Shown here: one piece after another, positions 18,753 to 27,068 of the stretch | How the letters are laid out: each line of letters opens with the position of its first letter | Numbering within the stretch: position 1 is the first letter of the stretch | Assembly (NCBI GenBank): GCA_016715405.1 | Contig: JADKAE010000006.1 | Span: 62,001-126,000 of the forward strand | DNA from: Saprospiraceae bacterium | GTDB taxonomy: Bacteria > Bacteroidota > Bacteroidia > Chitinophagales > Saprospiraceae | DNA: 64,000 bases | Direction: 5' to 3' | Notes under the pieces: generated by a model | Databases searched by the model: none | Told to the model about the DNA's origin: nothing | What the model saw: the letters and a program-made list of their open reading frames with translations, nothing else | Program-made: the position numbers and the translations under genes

Positions 18753-20243
18753 ATGAAACCGCCTAGCCAGGAAGTATATCAACTAATTAAAGCCATGACG
18801 CCGGCGGAGAAGCGTTTTTTTCGCAGGCAGGCGGAGCGTCACACATTAGGCGAAATCAACCAGTATCTGGTATTATTTGATGCGATAGAAGCGCAGGAAC
18901 AATACGACGAGGAGACACTCAGGCAAACACTTGGCGCCAACGGCATTGCCGGTTATTTGGCAGTGGGCAAGCGGTATTTGATGGAACAATTGCTGGATAG
19001 CCTGCATTTATTTCACCGCGTGACTTCAACAGAGGAACAACTCAAACGCGACCTGCACGCTGCCGGGATACTATTGGAAAAAGGACTCATAGCGGAAGCA
19101 GGCAGGCGTCTTGTCCGTATGAAACAAACCGCCCACCACTATCAATTTCACTACCTACTGCCCGAATTACTCACATTAGAGCGCACCTGGATGGAGCGCA
19201 CGTTTTACCACAACAAAGGAGAAGCTGCGCTTCAAACCTGGCGACAGGAATGGGAGACCGCCCTTCAGGCACTCTCCGACGAGGGGTACCAGGCATGGGT
19301 GGGCAGCCGTGTGGCGCGATTGCATTATCAAAAGGTGGCCGTAAACGATGAGGCGCTGCAGGAAGAATTTCGCACACTGCTCATACCCCATCTACCTCCA
19401 CAGGCTAGTCTGCGCGCCCAACTCGACCGGCTGAAAGCACAGTCGACCTGGTTTTTTATGAACGGACGTTTTGAGGACGCCTACCAATGCAACCAGCAAT
19501 TACTTGCCCTGATGGAAACACACCCCTTCCTCATAGAGCTCAACCCCAAGCGATACCTGGTGACGCTAAATAATTTTTTAATAGACAACCATCAGCTGAA
19601 GAAATACGAGGTACTGGAAGAGGGACTGCTCAAACTGAAATCACTGCCCCAACGCCGCGAATTCAAGCGCTTACCCCAACTCGATGTAAAAATATTTGAA
19701 CTCAGCGCCATACTCGAACTCAATTCACGCGTATTTCGCCGGCAATTTACTACGGCGCTCTCGGAATTGCCGGCTATCCAGGCCGGCTTGGAAAACCACG
19801 GCGAAAAGGTGGCCTTTCACTACCGCCTCACGCTGTTTTACCTGATGGCCTATGTGTATTTCTCTACCGGCAATTTCAATGAAGCCCTCACCTGGCTCAA
19901 CCGGCTGCTGCAACAACCCCGGCGAAACGTAGTAGAGGAACTTTTCCGCTTTGGTAACCTGCTCAACCTGCTAACCCACTATGAATTGGGCAATTACGAC
20001 CTGCTGGAGTCGCTCATCCAGGCCGTGCGGCGCCAACACAGCCAAATGGGCAGGCTTTTTCACACCGAAGTTATCCTGCTGGCCCACTTGCGCAAGCTCA
20101 TCAATGCAGCCGATTCGCGCCGGCAAAAGGACCTGATGTGGTCGTTGTTGGCACAAATGAAACAAGCCCGACTGCAACCGTCAGAACAACGCGTGTTTAA
20201 TTATTTCGAATATGTGGAATGGCTGGAAGGGAAGTTGTTTTGA
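18753..20243 (+). CDS. Large helical-repeat protein of unknown function, copy A
   Basis: 496 residues, no signal peptide, almost entirely helical with TPR-like helix pairs (for example MAYVYFSTGNFNEALTWLNR and LLTHYELGNYDLLESLIQAV). The N-terminal 90 residues (YQLIKAMTPAEKRFFRRQ) resemble the start of the protein at 37788 (HIEELSPKDRERFRLFVQ), which has similar length and build, so the two look like diverged paralogues. Probably a cytoplasmic scaffold or regulator; no catalytic motif seen. The stop is directly followed by a long octamer array. Start by first ATG. Confidence 0.8.
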   Translation: MKPPSQEVYQLIKAMTPAEKRFFRRQAERHTLGEINQYLVLFDAIEAQEQYDEETLRQTLGANGIAGYLAVGKRYLMEQLLDSLHLFHRVTSTEEQLKRDLHAAGILLEKGLIAEAGRRLVRMKQTAHHYQFHYLLPELLTLERTWMERTFYHNKGEAALQTWRQEWETALQALSDEGYQAWVGSRVARLHYQKVAVNDEALQEEFRTLLIPHLPPQASLRAQLDRLKAQSTWFFMNGRFEDAYQCNQQLLALMETHPFLIELNPKRYLVTLNNFLIDNHQLKKYEVLEEGLLKLKSLPQRREFKRLPQLDVKIFELSAILELNSRVFRRQFTTALSELPAIQAGLENHGEKVAFHYRLTLFYLMAYVYFSTGNFNEALTWLNRLLQQPRRNVVEELFRFGNLLNLLTHYELGNYDLLESLIQAVRRQHSQMGRLFHTEVILLAHLRKLINAADSRRQKDLMWSLLAQMKQARLQPSEQRVFNYFEYVEWLEGKLF

Positions 20244-20586
20244 GACTGTAGGACTTTACGACTGTAGGACTTTACGACTGTAAGACTTTACGATCAGGGA
20301 AACTTCACGTATCTTTATTAGTCCAATTTTACGTCCTACAGTCCTACAGTCCTACAGTCCTACAGTCCTACAGTCCTACAGTCCTACAGTCCTACAGTCC
20401 TACAGTCCTACAGTCCTACAGTCCCACAGTCCTACAGTCCTACAGTCCTACAGTCCTACAGTCCTACAGTCCTACAGTCCTACAGTCCTACAGTCCTACA
20501 GTCCTACAGTCCTACAGTCCTACAGTCGTAAAGTCCACAGTCCTACAGTCGTAAAGTCCTAAAGTCGTACAGTCGTACAGTCGCAC
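20244..20586. repeat. GTCCTACA octamer array, about 24 tandem copies, with inverted left arm
   Basis: It begins directly after the TGA of the upstream gene. The left arm (20244-20292) has alternating ACTGTAGGACTTTACG units, and a 40-base AT-rich loop follows. The right arm (20333-20526) is about 24 near-perfect GTCCTACA units, then decays into GTCGTAAA and GTCGTACA variants up to 20586. The arms are complementary. It is the longest array in the window. It is not CRISPR: there are no spacers and the unit is 8 bp. Confidence 0.92.
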
Positions 20587-20589
20587 GCT

Positions 20590-21270
20590 CTAGCTCAATT
20601 TCGCCAGGTCCCTGATAAGAATACTCCGCCGATTGAAATAGATGAGATTAGACTTTTCAGGTCATTGAGCACAGAAGTCACCGTTTGGCGGAAGTGCCCG
20701 TAATATTAGCGATATCCTGTTGGGTAAGACAATGTTTGATCAGCATCTCGTAACCGATGCGTTTGCCTGCTTGAGTGCCGAATCGCGAAGGAAGTCGATG
20801 ATGCGCTCGCGGGCGTCTTTCAAAATAAGCGACTCCAGCCTCGATTCGGTGCGGCGAAGCCGGTTGCCGATTAAAGTAAGCAGACGCATCGACAAATCGG
20901 GATTAGTCTGCATAAGCTTCCTGAACGCCTCTGCCTTGATAATATACAACTGTGTATCTTCCATTGCAATGGCGGTATCCTGCCGGCGTTCCTCTCCTAC
21001 CAGGCTGAGCTCGCCAAACATAGCCATTGGGTACAGCACGTGTTTGATTACCTCGCGGCCATCTTCATACACCGCGCCGATTTTCACAATGCCCTTGATC
21101 AAAAAATACACCGCCTGAGAAGCCACACCGGCCTCAAATATCACCTCCTGCTTAATGCAGTGCTTGAGCGTGAACATTTCTTCTACCTACTTCAACTCGT
21201 TTTCATTCAATATCTAAAACAAGGGAAGATTGCGAAGGAAGTCAGTGGCATTGGATCTTAGCGTTTTCAT
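20590..21270 (-). pseudogene. Crp/Fnr-family transcription regulator, decayed
   Basis: The cyclic-nucleotide-binding domain is intact in the 145-residue middle frame (21177-20740; AVYFLIKGIVKIGAVYEDGR, MAMFGELSLVGEERRQDTAI). Upstream in the same frame the usual N-terminus is visible from ATG 21270 (MKTLRSNATDFLRNLPLF), but two TAG codons interrupt it (LPLF-TAG-ILNENELK-TAG-VEEMF), both where Gln would fit. Downstream the helix-turn-helix domain is spread over three frames, with shifts near 20767, 20692 and 20650 (LTQQDIANITGT, RQTVTSVLNDLKSL, LIYFNRRSILIRDLAKLS). The restored length of about 226 residues is normal for the family. Two nonsense codons plus three frameshifts argue for a true pseudogene. 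Confidence 0.85.
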
Positions 21271-21455
21271 ATGCTTCATTTTTGCAATGATACTTTTTGA
21301 CCTTACAAAAATCAGCTATCGCTAAGTGAATTGTAATTACATTTTAGCACGTATGTCGGATGGACTTAGTGTTTTATTTTATTATAACAATTTGATTATC
21401 AATTATTAGTCAAACAAAAATACATGAAATAATCTTAAACATGCAATAATACCCA

Positions 21456-24320
21456 TCAATATCCAAACACATCGTCAAGCGTGAGTTCTTCTAGCTCTCC
21501 AAAATTATCGAGGTAAGACAGATCGATCTGCTCCCTGCTGCCCATCAAAATGAGGTGGAAAGAGCGGCCTTTTACATAATTCTGGTGGAATTGCAGGAAA
21601 TCGCTCACCGTGGTTTCTTTCATGCGATGATAAAGCGGGCGGCGAAGGTCGCCGTCGTGGCCCAGATCCCAGTTTGACAAGGCTTCCCAGTAAATATTAG
21701 CAGGGGGAATACGCTCGCTTTCGATTTGCTTGATGAGGGATTGCCTGGCGGATTCAATTTGCGCCTCTACTACCGGCATTTGTTCGATAATGTTAAACAT
21801 GGCAGGCAGCGCATCGCTCAGCTTATCGGGTTGCGTGCCCACGTATGCCTGGAGGTAATGGGAATGATCCTTGCGGCGCGGCGAGCTATAGTAGGCATAA
21901 GTAGAATAAGCGAGCGCTTTGGATTCACGGATCTCCTGGAAAACTATGGAAGAAAGCCCATAGCCGAAATATTCGTTGTACAACTCACGCATGAGGTGCT
22001 CTTCGAGGTTAAAGAAGGGCGTGCCTCTTGACAAGAGCATCACATCGGTTTGCACAATGGGGAAGTCGAGGAAATACACTTTGTCTGACTCCGTAGGCAG
22101 TTGCGGGAAATGTTTATTGGGCAATACAGGCTGGCGAACAGCAGGGGCTTGATGATAGCGCTCCAATAGGGTAGCCGCTTCTTGTGCCGGGCGCTTTCCG
22201 TAAAAATAGATATTGTGTTCAAAGGTGATCAGCGACTGAATGATCCTGACCAACTCTTCCGGGTTAATTGTTTTGAGCGCTTCTTCGGATAAGCGATAAG
22301 TAAACGGAGAATTTGCACCGTAGCGGGCAAAACTACCCAGGGCATCGCGCAATACGACATTGCGGTCGCGTTTGTTGTTTTCTCTTGTAGTCAAAATATC
22401 GGCTACCACATTGCGCAGCGCCTGCTCATCGGGGCGCACATCCGACAGAATGTGCTCTACCAATTGCAGGCCTTCTTCGAGGGAGCTTTCCAGTCCGTTT
22501 AGCGAAATATAGGTGCGATGCTCGTGGGTGAATACGTCGAAGGCAAGCCCCAGGCGGAAAAATTCCTTTTGCAGCTCAGTGGCTGAATAACGCGATGTGC
22601 CCAGATAAGGCAGGTACTGCAAAGCCAATCCCATCAGCAGATCACTCGACTTGCCCATTTCAAACACAAAATCGAGGCGAAACAACTCATTGTCTTCATT
22701 CTGCACGTAGTCGAGCGTGATTCCGTTGGCCAGTTTCAAGGTCTGAATACGGGTATCGAAATCCACAAAATGCGGCTGTAGGCGAGGTGTAGAGAATTGC
22801 AGGAAATTGCGGGCAAAGTCCGACTCTGTGTCGCGCTGCAAGGCTACCGGTGTGATGGGGGGTTTGTCCACTTTGACTACATTGGGATCCGTCCCCTGGC
22901 GCTTGTATACCACAGCGTAGTTATCAGCCCGCAGGCGTTCATTCGCAAAATCAACGATTTGTTGTTTGGTGACGTCACGCATCCACTGCAGACGGTCTAC
23001 AAATCGTTGCCAGTTGATATCGAGTATAAACGCCGTGGTCATGGCTTCCGCGCGATGGCGGTTTTGCTCCCAGGCTTTGGTTTGCGACAGGCGCATATTG
23101 TTGATCACGGCTTCAATAAGCCAGTCGTCAAAATCGCCTTTTTGAAGCCTTGCAACAACCTCGAGCATCAACTGCTCAACTTCTTCGAGCGACTGGCCTT
23201 CGCGGGGTTTGCCATAAAGACCGAGCACCGAATAATCGGCGTAAAACCAGCCCCAGGCCTCCGATTCCAACACGCGTTGCTGCTGGTTGAGGTCGGTATC
23301 GAGCAAACCAGCCTGGTCGTTATAAAGCAAACCTTTGATGAGCGACAACATGAGCGGTTCGTCGGTGGCGCTGCCGGCAAGCCGCCAGGCTAATTCGACA
23401 TGCGGAGCTTCCTGGCCCAATACTTCGCGACGAACAGGCTGCGAAAAAGAAGGCTGCTCTTCACAATTAAACGGCGGCAGTGTTTTGGGCTCGTAAGTAC
23501 CCCAATAGCGTTCAGCCAATGCTACCACTTCTTCAGGGTCAAAGTCGCCGGCCAATACGATGGCCATATTGTTGGGCACGTAATACGTATTAAAATACCA
23601 CTGAATATTGACGTGGGAGGGGTTTTTGAGGTGCTCGCTCTTGCCTATCGTCGTTTGGGTACCGTATGGATGCGAAGGGAATAGCGATTCGCGAAGCGCA
23701 TTGTATACCTTCCTAAAGTCGCGATCCTGGCTGATATTAAATTCTTCGTATACCGTTTCCAATTCGGTATGAAACAGGCGCAGTGCCATCATGCGAAAGC
23801 GCTCTGATTCGAGTTGCATCCAGCGTTCCAGTTCGTTGGCCGGGATATCGTTGACATACACGGTTTGATCGACCCAGGTATAGGCATTGGTGTCTTTGGC
23901 GCCGATAGCGCTTACCAGTTTGTCGTATTCATTGGCGGCAACCAGCTGAGCAGCCTCGCCGGAAACGCGGTCTATTTCTGCATAAAGGGCCCTGCGGGTT
24001 TCTTCATCGGTGGTTATGCGGTGCTGTTCGTAAAGGTCGGAGATTTTTTGCAGCAATACCTTTTCGGTTTCCCAGTCGAGGGCGCCAATCCGGCTGGTGC
24101 CTTTAAATAACATGTGCTCCATGTAGTGGGCAAGGCCGGTAGTTTCTGATGGGTCTTGTTTAGAACCCGATCTCACGGCTATGTTCGTAAAGATTCGGGG
24201 TTCGTGGCGGTTTACGCTGAGATATAATTTCAACCCATTTTGCAATGTGTATATCTTAACCTGAAGGGGATCGTTGGCGATCGCTTGGAAGTTTCCCGTG
24301 AAGGGCTTTAATGCTATCAT
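21456..24320 (-). CDS. M16-family (insulinase/pitrilysin-type) zinc metallopeptidase
   Basis: 954 residues holding both halves of the clam-shell peptidase in one chain. The inverted zinc motif HYMEH lies at residues 65-69, with the second Glu in ELETVYEEFN, in the catalytic N-half. The C-half (from about residue 510) has the fold but no zinc motif, as usual. No signal peptide is obvious in the first residues (MIALKPFTGNFQAIANDPLQ), so a cytoplasmic location is likely; some relatives are periplasmic. A complete frame with no breaks over 2.9 kb, showing that not all the sequence suffers indels. Standalone gene. Confidence 0.93.
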   Translation of the reverse strand: MIALKPFTGNFQAIANDPLQVKIYTLQNGLKLYLSVNRHEPRIFTNIAVRSGSKQDPSETTGLAHYMEHMLFKGTSRIGALDWETEKVLLQKISDLYEQHRITTDEETRRALYAEIDRVSGEAAQLVAANEYDKLVSAIGAKDTNAYTWVDQTVYVNDIPANELERWMQLESERFRMMALRLFHTELETVYEEFNISQDRDFRKVYNALRESLFPSHPYGTQTTIGKSEHLKNPSHVNIQWYFNTYYVPNNMAIVLAGDFDPEEVVALAERYWGTYEPKTLPPFNCEEQPSFSQPVRREVLGQEAPHVELAWRLAGSATDEPLMLSLIKGLLYNDQAGLLDTDLNQQQRVLESEAWGWFYADYSVLGLYGKPREGQSLEEVEQLMLEVVARLQKGDFDDWLIEAVINNMRLSQTKAWEQNRHRAEAMTTAFILDINWQRFVDRLQWMRDVTKQQIVDFANERLRADNYAVVYKRQGTDPNVVKVDKPPITPVALQRDTESDFARNFLQFSTPRLQPHFVDFDTRIQTLKLANGITLDYVQNEDNELFRLDFVFEMGKSSDLLMGLALQYLPYLGTSRYSATELQKEFFRLGLAFDVFTHEHRTYISLNGLESSLEEGLQLVEHILSDVRPDEQALRNVVADILTTRENNKRDRNVVLRDALGSFARYGANSPFTYRLSEEALKTINPEELVRIIQSLITFEHNIYFYGKRPAQEAATLLERYHQAPAVRQPVLPNKHFPQLPTESDKVYFLDFPIVQTDVMLLSRGTPFFNLEEHLMRELYNEYFGYGLSSIVFQEIRESKALAYSTYAYYSSPRRKDHSHYLQAYVGTQPDKLSDALPAMFNIIEQMPVVEAQIESARQSLIKQIESERIPPANIYWEALSNWDLGHDGDLRRPLYHRMKETTVSDFLQFHQNYVKGRSFHLILMGSREQIDLSYLDNFGELEELTLDDVFGY

Positions 24321-24462
24321 TATGGATGACGTAATTTTCTCGAATATATGTTAACACGAATGAAGGGGCGGTTGTTTATGCGGGGTGCAAAATTAAGAGA
24401 ATTAAGCAGTTAATTATTTAAAAAATAGTGTTTTGAAATTATTATTATAAAACAATTTGTAG

Positions 24463-24526
24463 CTGTTTAGTAGGATAAAAACTAAACTCTACTAAACTGC
24501 CGAAGGCACTAAACCCTACTAAACAG
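24463..24526. repeat. Inverted repeat with TTTAGTAGG arms
   Basis: Perfect 12-base arms CTGTTTAGTAGG and CCTACTAAACAG, with inner CTAAACTCTACTAAACTGCC. It is a variant of the TTTAGCG family (GTAGG replacing GCGAT; AACTGCCGAAGGCACTAAACC is shared in form). It lies between the M16 gene start and the Rpn-like remnant. The rest of 24321-24551 is AT-rich with no other signal. Confidence 0.8.
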
Positions 24527-24551
24527 TTCCGTCACAATTTTTGTATATTTG

Positions 24552-24829
24552 ATGAATGTAACCAATTTTGAAGAGGAGGATCTAGCCGACGTATTTGCGC
24601 AAATACCAGATGATATAAAACCTTTAGTTATGACTACTTATGACCGAATCGTCTCGCAAGGCCTGGAAAAAGGCCTGGAAAAGGCCTGGAACTAAAAACT
24701 ATTCAGGCTATAAGAAATATGCACAAAGAAGGGCTTAACGTCACTACTATTGCACGGGTACTGGAAGTTGACCCGGCATTCGTCCGGCATATCCTGGATT
24801 CAAAACCCGATGAAAAGAACGGTCAGTAA
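24552..24829 (+). pseudogene. C-terminal remnant of an Rpn-like (PD-(D/E)XK nuclease / transposase-type) protein
   Basis: The first frame reads MNVTNFEEEDLADVFAQIPD up to SQGLEKGLEKAWN and stops. One base added at the A4 run near 24680 joins it to GLELKTIQAIRNMHKEGLNV, then TTIARVLEVDPAFVRHILD and a stop at 24829, about 92 residues. The GLEKGLEKGLE string followed by a helix and an IARVLEVDPAFVRHIL hook is the typical tail of Rpn/YhgA-like proteins, but the 150-200 residue nuclease domain is absent. Either a deletion remnant or a small stand-alone relative with one sequence error. A terminator follows at 24856. Confidence 0.6.
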
Positions 24830-24855
24830 ATCTGACACCATAACGCTTCTAAATC

Positions 24856-24895
24856 AAAAAAGCGGATGCCCTATTTTCAGAGGTATCCGCTTTTT
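24856..24895. terminator. Bidirectional intrinsic terminator
   Basis: AAAAAGCGGATGCC and GGTATCCGCTTTTT form a nine-pair stem (one G-T pair) around a 12-base loop, with a T-run on either strand. It separates the Rpn-like remnant (+) from the convergent bTHX gene (-), 2 bases from the latter's stop. Confidence 0.88.
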
Positions 24896-24897
24896 CA

Positions 24898-25029
24898 TTA
24901 GTTGCCGGCAGTAGCAGTTGTTGCTGTTGCTGCTGTTGTTGTTTGCTTCTTCTTTGCCTTCGGACGGGTATTGCCATGAGAGCCCCTCCAAATTTTTCCG
25001 CGCTTGGAGCGCTTATCTCCTCTTCCCAT
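24898..25029 (-). CDS. 30S ribosomal protein bTHX
   Basis: A 43-residue very basic protein starting MGRGDKRSKRGKIWRGSHGN, then TRPKAKKK and an Ala/Thr-rich tail. The G-(R/K)-G-D-x-R-x-x-R-G-K-I-W-R-G pattern is the signature of THX, a small subunit protein first known from Thermus that sits among the 16S rRNA helices of the 30S head. It is too short for common gene-finder cut-offs. The Thr/Ala tail (about 15 residues) is longer than in Thermus. Ends at the bidirectional terminator. Confidence 0.92.
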   Translation of the reverse strand: MGRGDKRSKRGKIWRGSHGNTRPKAKKKQTTTAATATTATAGN

Positions 25030-25153
25030 TGGTATGGTTGTTTTATGTGAAAGAATGTTATCGAGGTGCAAAGTTAGGAAATTTGTGATTTTATCTGAGG
25101 GCTTATGTAATTTCGCCTAACAAAAGCATCTACTGGGAAAAAGCAACCGCTTC

Positions 25154-26153
25154 ATGAAAAAGGAAAAACCTTCTCTCACCACTGCCGAATTGCTGCGCCG
25201 CTGGATTAGCGGTGAGGCGCGTTGGGCAGACGAACGCCGCCTGGATCAGGCAGCGGGAGAAGATCCTTTTTCTCAGCGATGCCCTGAAAGGCTACCGCTA
25301 CCATGCTGATGCCGACCACGCCGGCTCGCTGCAGCGTATGCACGAACGCTACCACCAAAAACGCCGTAGCAAACCCGTAATGCTGTATCTGCGCCGTTAT
25401 GCCGCAATTGCGGCCACCATAGCGCTGGCCATAGTGCTTTGGCAAGTCCTCGATAAGCAAATCGACCCGGCGCCCGCCACATTGAGCGAGAGCAAGCCAT
25501 CACCCGCTGCGGAGACCCCCACAACTCCCGATCAGCACGAAACTATTGTTCAGACAGAAAAAACCACTGCTACGCCACAACGATCCACGCCAATCAAACC
25601 TGTAGTAGTGGCGCCTCCCGAACCCCAGGACAAAGCCATTACCGATGTACCTGAGATTGCCACCGAAGGAGAGGAAGCTCGTATAGAAGCTCCGCCAACT
25701 GTCGACATGGCCCTATCAGAGCAGGAAAAAGACCTCGCAAAAGAAGATATCCAAGAGGCAAAACCCACCCAGGATAGCGATGACGCTCCACAAAAACAGG
25801 CGGCTACCCAGGCTTTCCAGTCCAACCGCGCCGCTGCGAAAAAGAAAGAAGCCGCCCCTGGCGCAGCCCCCGCCCCAAAAGCCGCAGAACCCGAAGGCGG
25901 TTATGATAGAATGGAAAAATACGTGCGCAAAAACCTGCGATACCCAACTGAAGCAAAAGCCAACGGCATCAGCGGGGATGTCACGGTGCGCTTCCTGATA
26001 TCAGCCGACGGCAGCCCGAGCCAACTGGAAGTCGTCACAGGTATAGGCTATGGTTGTGATGATGAGGCCAAGCGCCTCCTACGGGAAGGTCCCAAATGGC
26101 GCCCTCCTAATACCACCACCTGGATAACTTATACTATCCAATTTAAAAATTGA
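25154..26153 (+). CDS. TonB-family energy transducer-like protein, frameshift near 25268
   Basis: About 333 residues when joined. Residues 1-65 form a cytoplasmic segment (LLRRWISGEARWADERRLDQ, then DPFLSDALKGYRYH) often seen at the start of Bacteroidota TonB-like and anti-sigma-like proteins. A single membrane helix follows (AAIAATIALAIVLWQVL), then a long Pro/Ala/Glu-rich periplasm-spanning region and a C-terminal TonB domain (YVRKNLRYPTEAKANGISGD, VTVRFLISADG). An extra T in the T5 run at 25267-25271 separates the N-terminal part from the rest. It probably couples proton motive force to an outer-membrane receptor, or is a TonB-like structural homologue. Confidence 0.82.
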
Positions 26154-26165
26154 ATCTATTACAAA

Positions 26166-26280
26166 TAGTCATAAAGTCGTGCCCCGAAGCGAGGTGACAC
26201 CTTCGTTCGTACCTCACGAAGATGTCACCTCGCCCCCTCATACAGTCGTAAAGTCGTAAAGTCGTAAAGTCGCACAGTCC
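26166..26280. repeat. Composite of a palindrome and an AGTCGTAA octamer array
   Basis: First a long dyad at 26190-26233 (CGAGGTGACACCTTCG and CGAAGATGTCACCTCG), then GTCGTAAA and GTCGCACA units at 26246-26280. One GTCATAAAGTCGT unit precedes the dyad, so the palindrome looks inserted into an octamer array. It lies between the convergent TonB-like and DUF6438 genes. Confidence 0.8.
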
Positions 26281-26283
26281 CCC

Positions 26284-27057
26284 CTACTTCCGCCACTCCA
26301 CCGATCGGTTAAACTCGGCGGCTATTACATAATCGTCTTTCTGGATAGTTTCCAGCATAGCTTGCGGGGCGATCTTTTTATCATCAAAAGTCACCAACCA
26401 GTAAAAACTGCGTGGCGACAGGCGTTTGATTACCTGCAAATTGTATTTGCTGTATTGTCGGGCCCACACAGCTCCATCTACGCCTTCCATCAGCTGTACG
26501 ATGATCTCGTTTTGTTTTTCTGAAGTGGTATTATCTTTACCGTTGCCGCCTGCGGGTGTTTTATTTTTTGAAATCCAGCCGCCTGAATCTGCTATTTTGT
26601 CGAGCATGGCCTCGATGGCCATCACGGCTTCGGGGCGGCCCTCTTTGCCCAAAATCGATTTAAAATTATTATTGTCCTGTTCGTAGTACACAATAGTTAC
26701 GGTGGGCAAGTCGGGATGTTGGCTCCTGAAAGCATCGGGGTATTGCCATAGATTGGCGCGCTGGCATTCGGCTTGTAGCTTGTCGAGTTGATCGGTTGTC
26801 AGGGTTTTGGTGTGTAAACCCTCCTTTTCGGTAAAGCGCTCGCCTTCGTAGGTTGCCAGTCCCCCCTGGTATATGGTTAGTTTGTATACCGGACAAGGGC
26901 CGTAACAGGGGCCTTTGCTTATCTCAATGAGTTTGGGCGCATTGTCGAGGTTCGCTGTGGTCTGCGGCAATTTGCAAGCCCCGGCGGTATAGATTACAGC
27001 CAGGGCGCCAAGCCATAAGAGGTTTTTCTTCAAAGGGTAGTTCAATAATGTTGTCAT
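26284..27057 (-). CDS. DUF6438-domain lipoprotein
   Basis: 257 residues. The N-terminal signal sequence ends in a lipobox-like stretch (AVIYTAGACKLPQ; Cys28). The DUF6438 signature follows: LIEISKGPCYGPCPVYKLTI with paired cysteines, then GGLATYEGERFTEKEG. A second region (residues 150-250) has no recognised family. Probably anchored in the outer or inner membrane facing the periplasm. Function of the family is not known. The next gene upstream (M43 protease, same strand) ends only 11 bases before this start, so the two may share a transcript. Confidence 0.8.
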   Translation of the reverse strand: MTTLLNYPLKKNLLWLGALAVIYTAGACKLPQTTANLDNAPKLIEISKGPCYGPCPVYKLTIYQGGLATYEGERFTEKEGLHTKTLTTDQLDKLQAECQRANLWQYPDAFRSQHPDLPTVTIVYYEQDNNNFKSILGKEGRPEAVMAIEAMLDKIADSGGWISKNKTPAGGNGKDNTTSEKQNEIIVQLMEGVDGAVWARQYSKYNLQVIKRLSPRSFYWLVTFDDKKIAPQAMLETIQKDDYVIAAEFNRSVEWRK

Positions 27058-27068
27058 GCGTATTGGGT

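Noticed and set aside
20333..20526. Possible CRISPR array
   Set aside because: Units are 8 bp and contiguous, with no unique spacers and no cas genes nearby.
20590..21279. Recoding of TAG as glutamine
   Set aside because: Other genes in the window stop normally at TAG, and the same gene also has three frameshifts, so simple decay fits better.
24898..25029. Low-complexity Thr/Ala-Gln tract as a simple repeat only
   Set aside because: The upstream half has the bTHX signature and a proper start, so it is the tail of a ribosomal protein gene.
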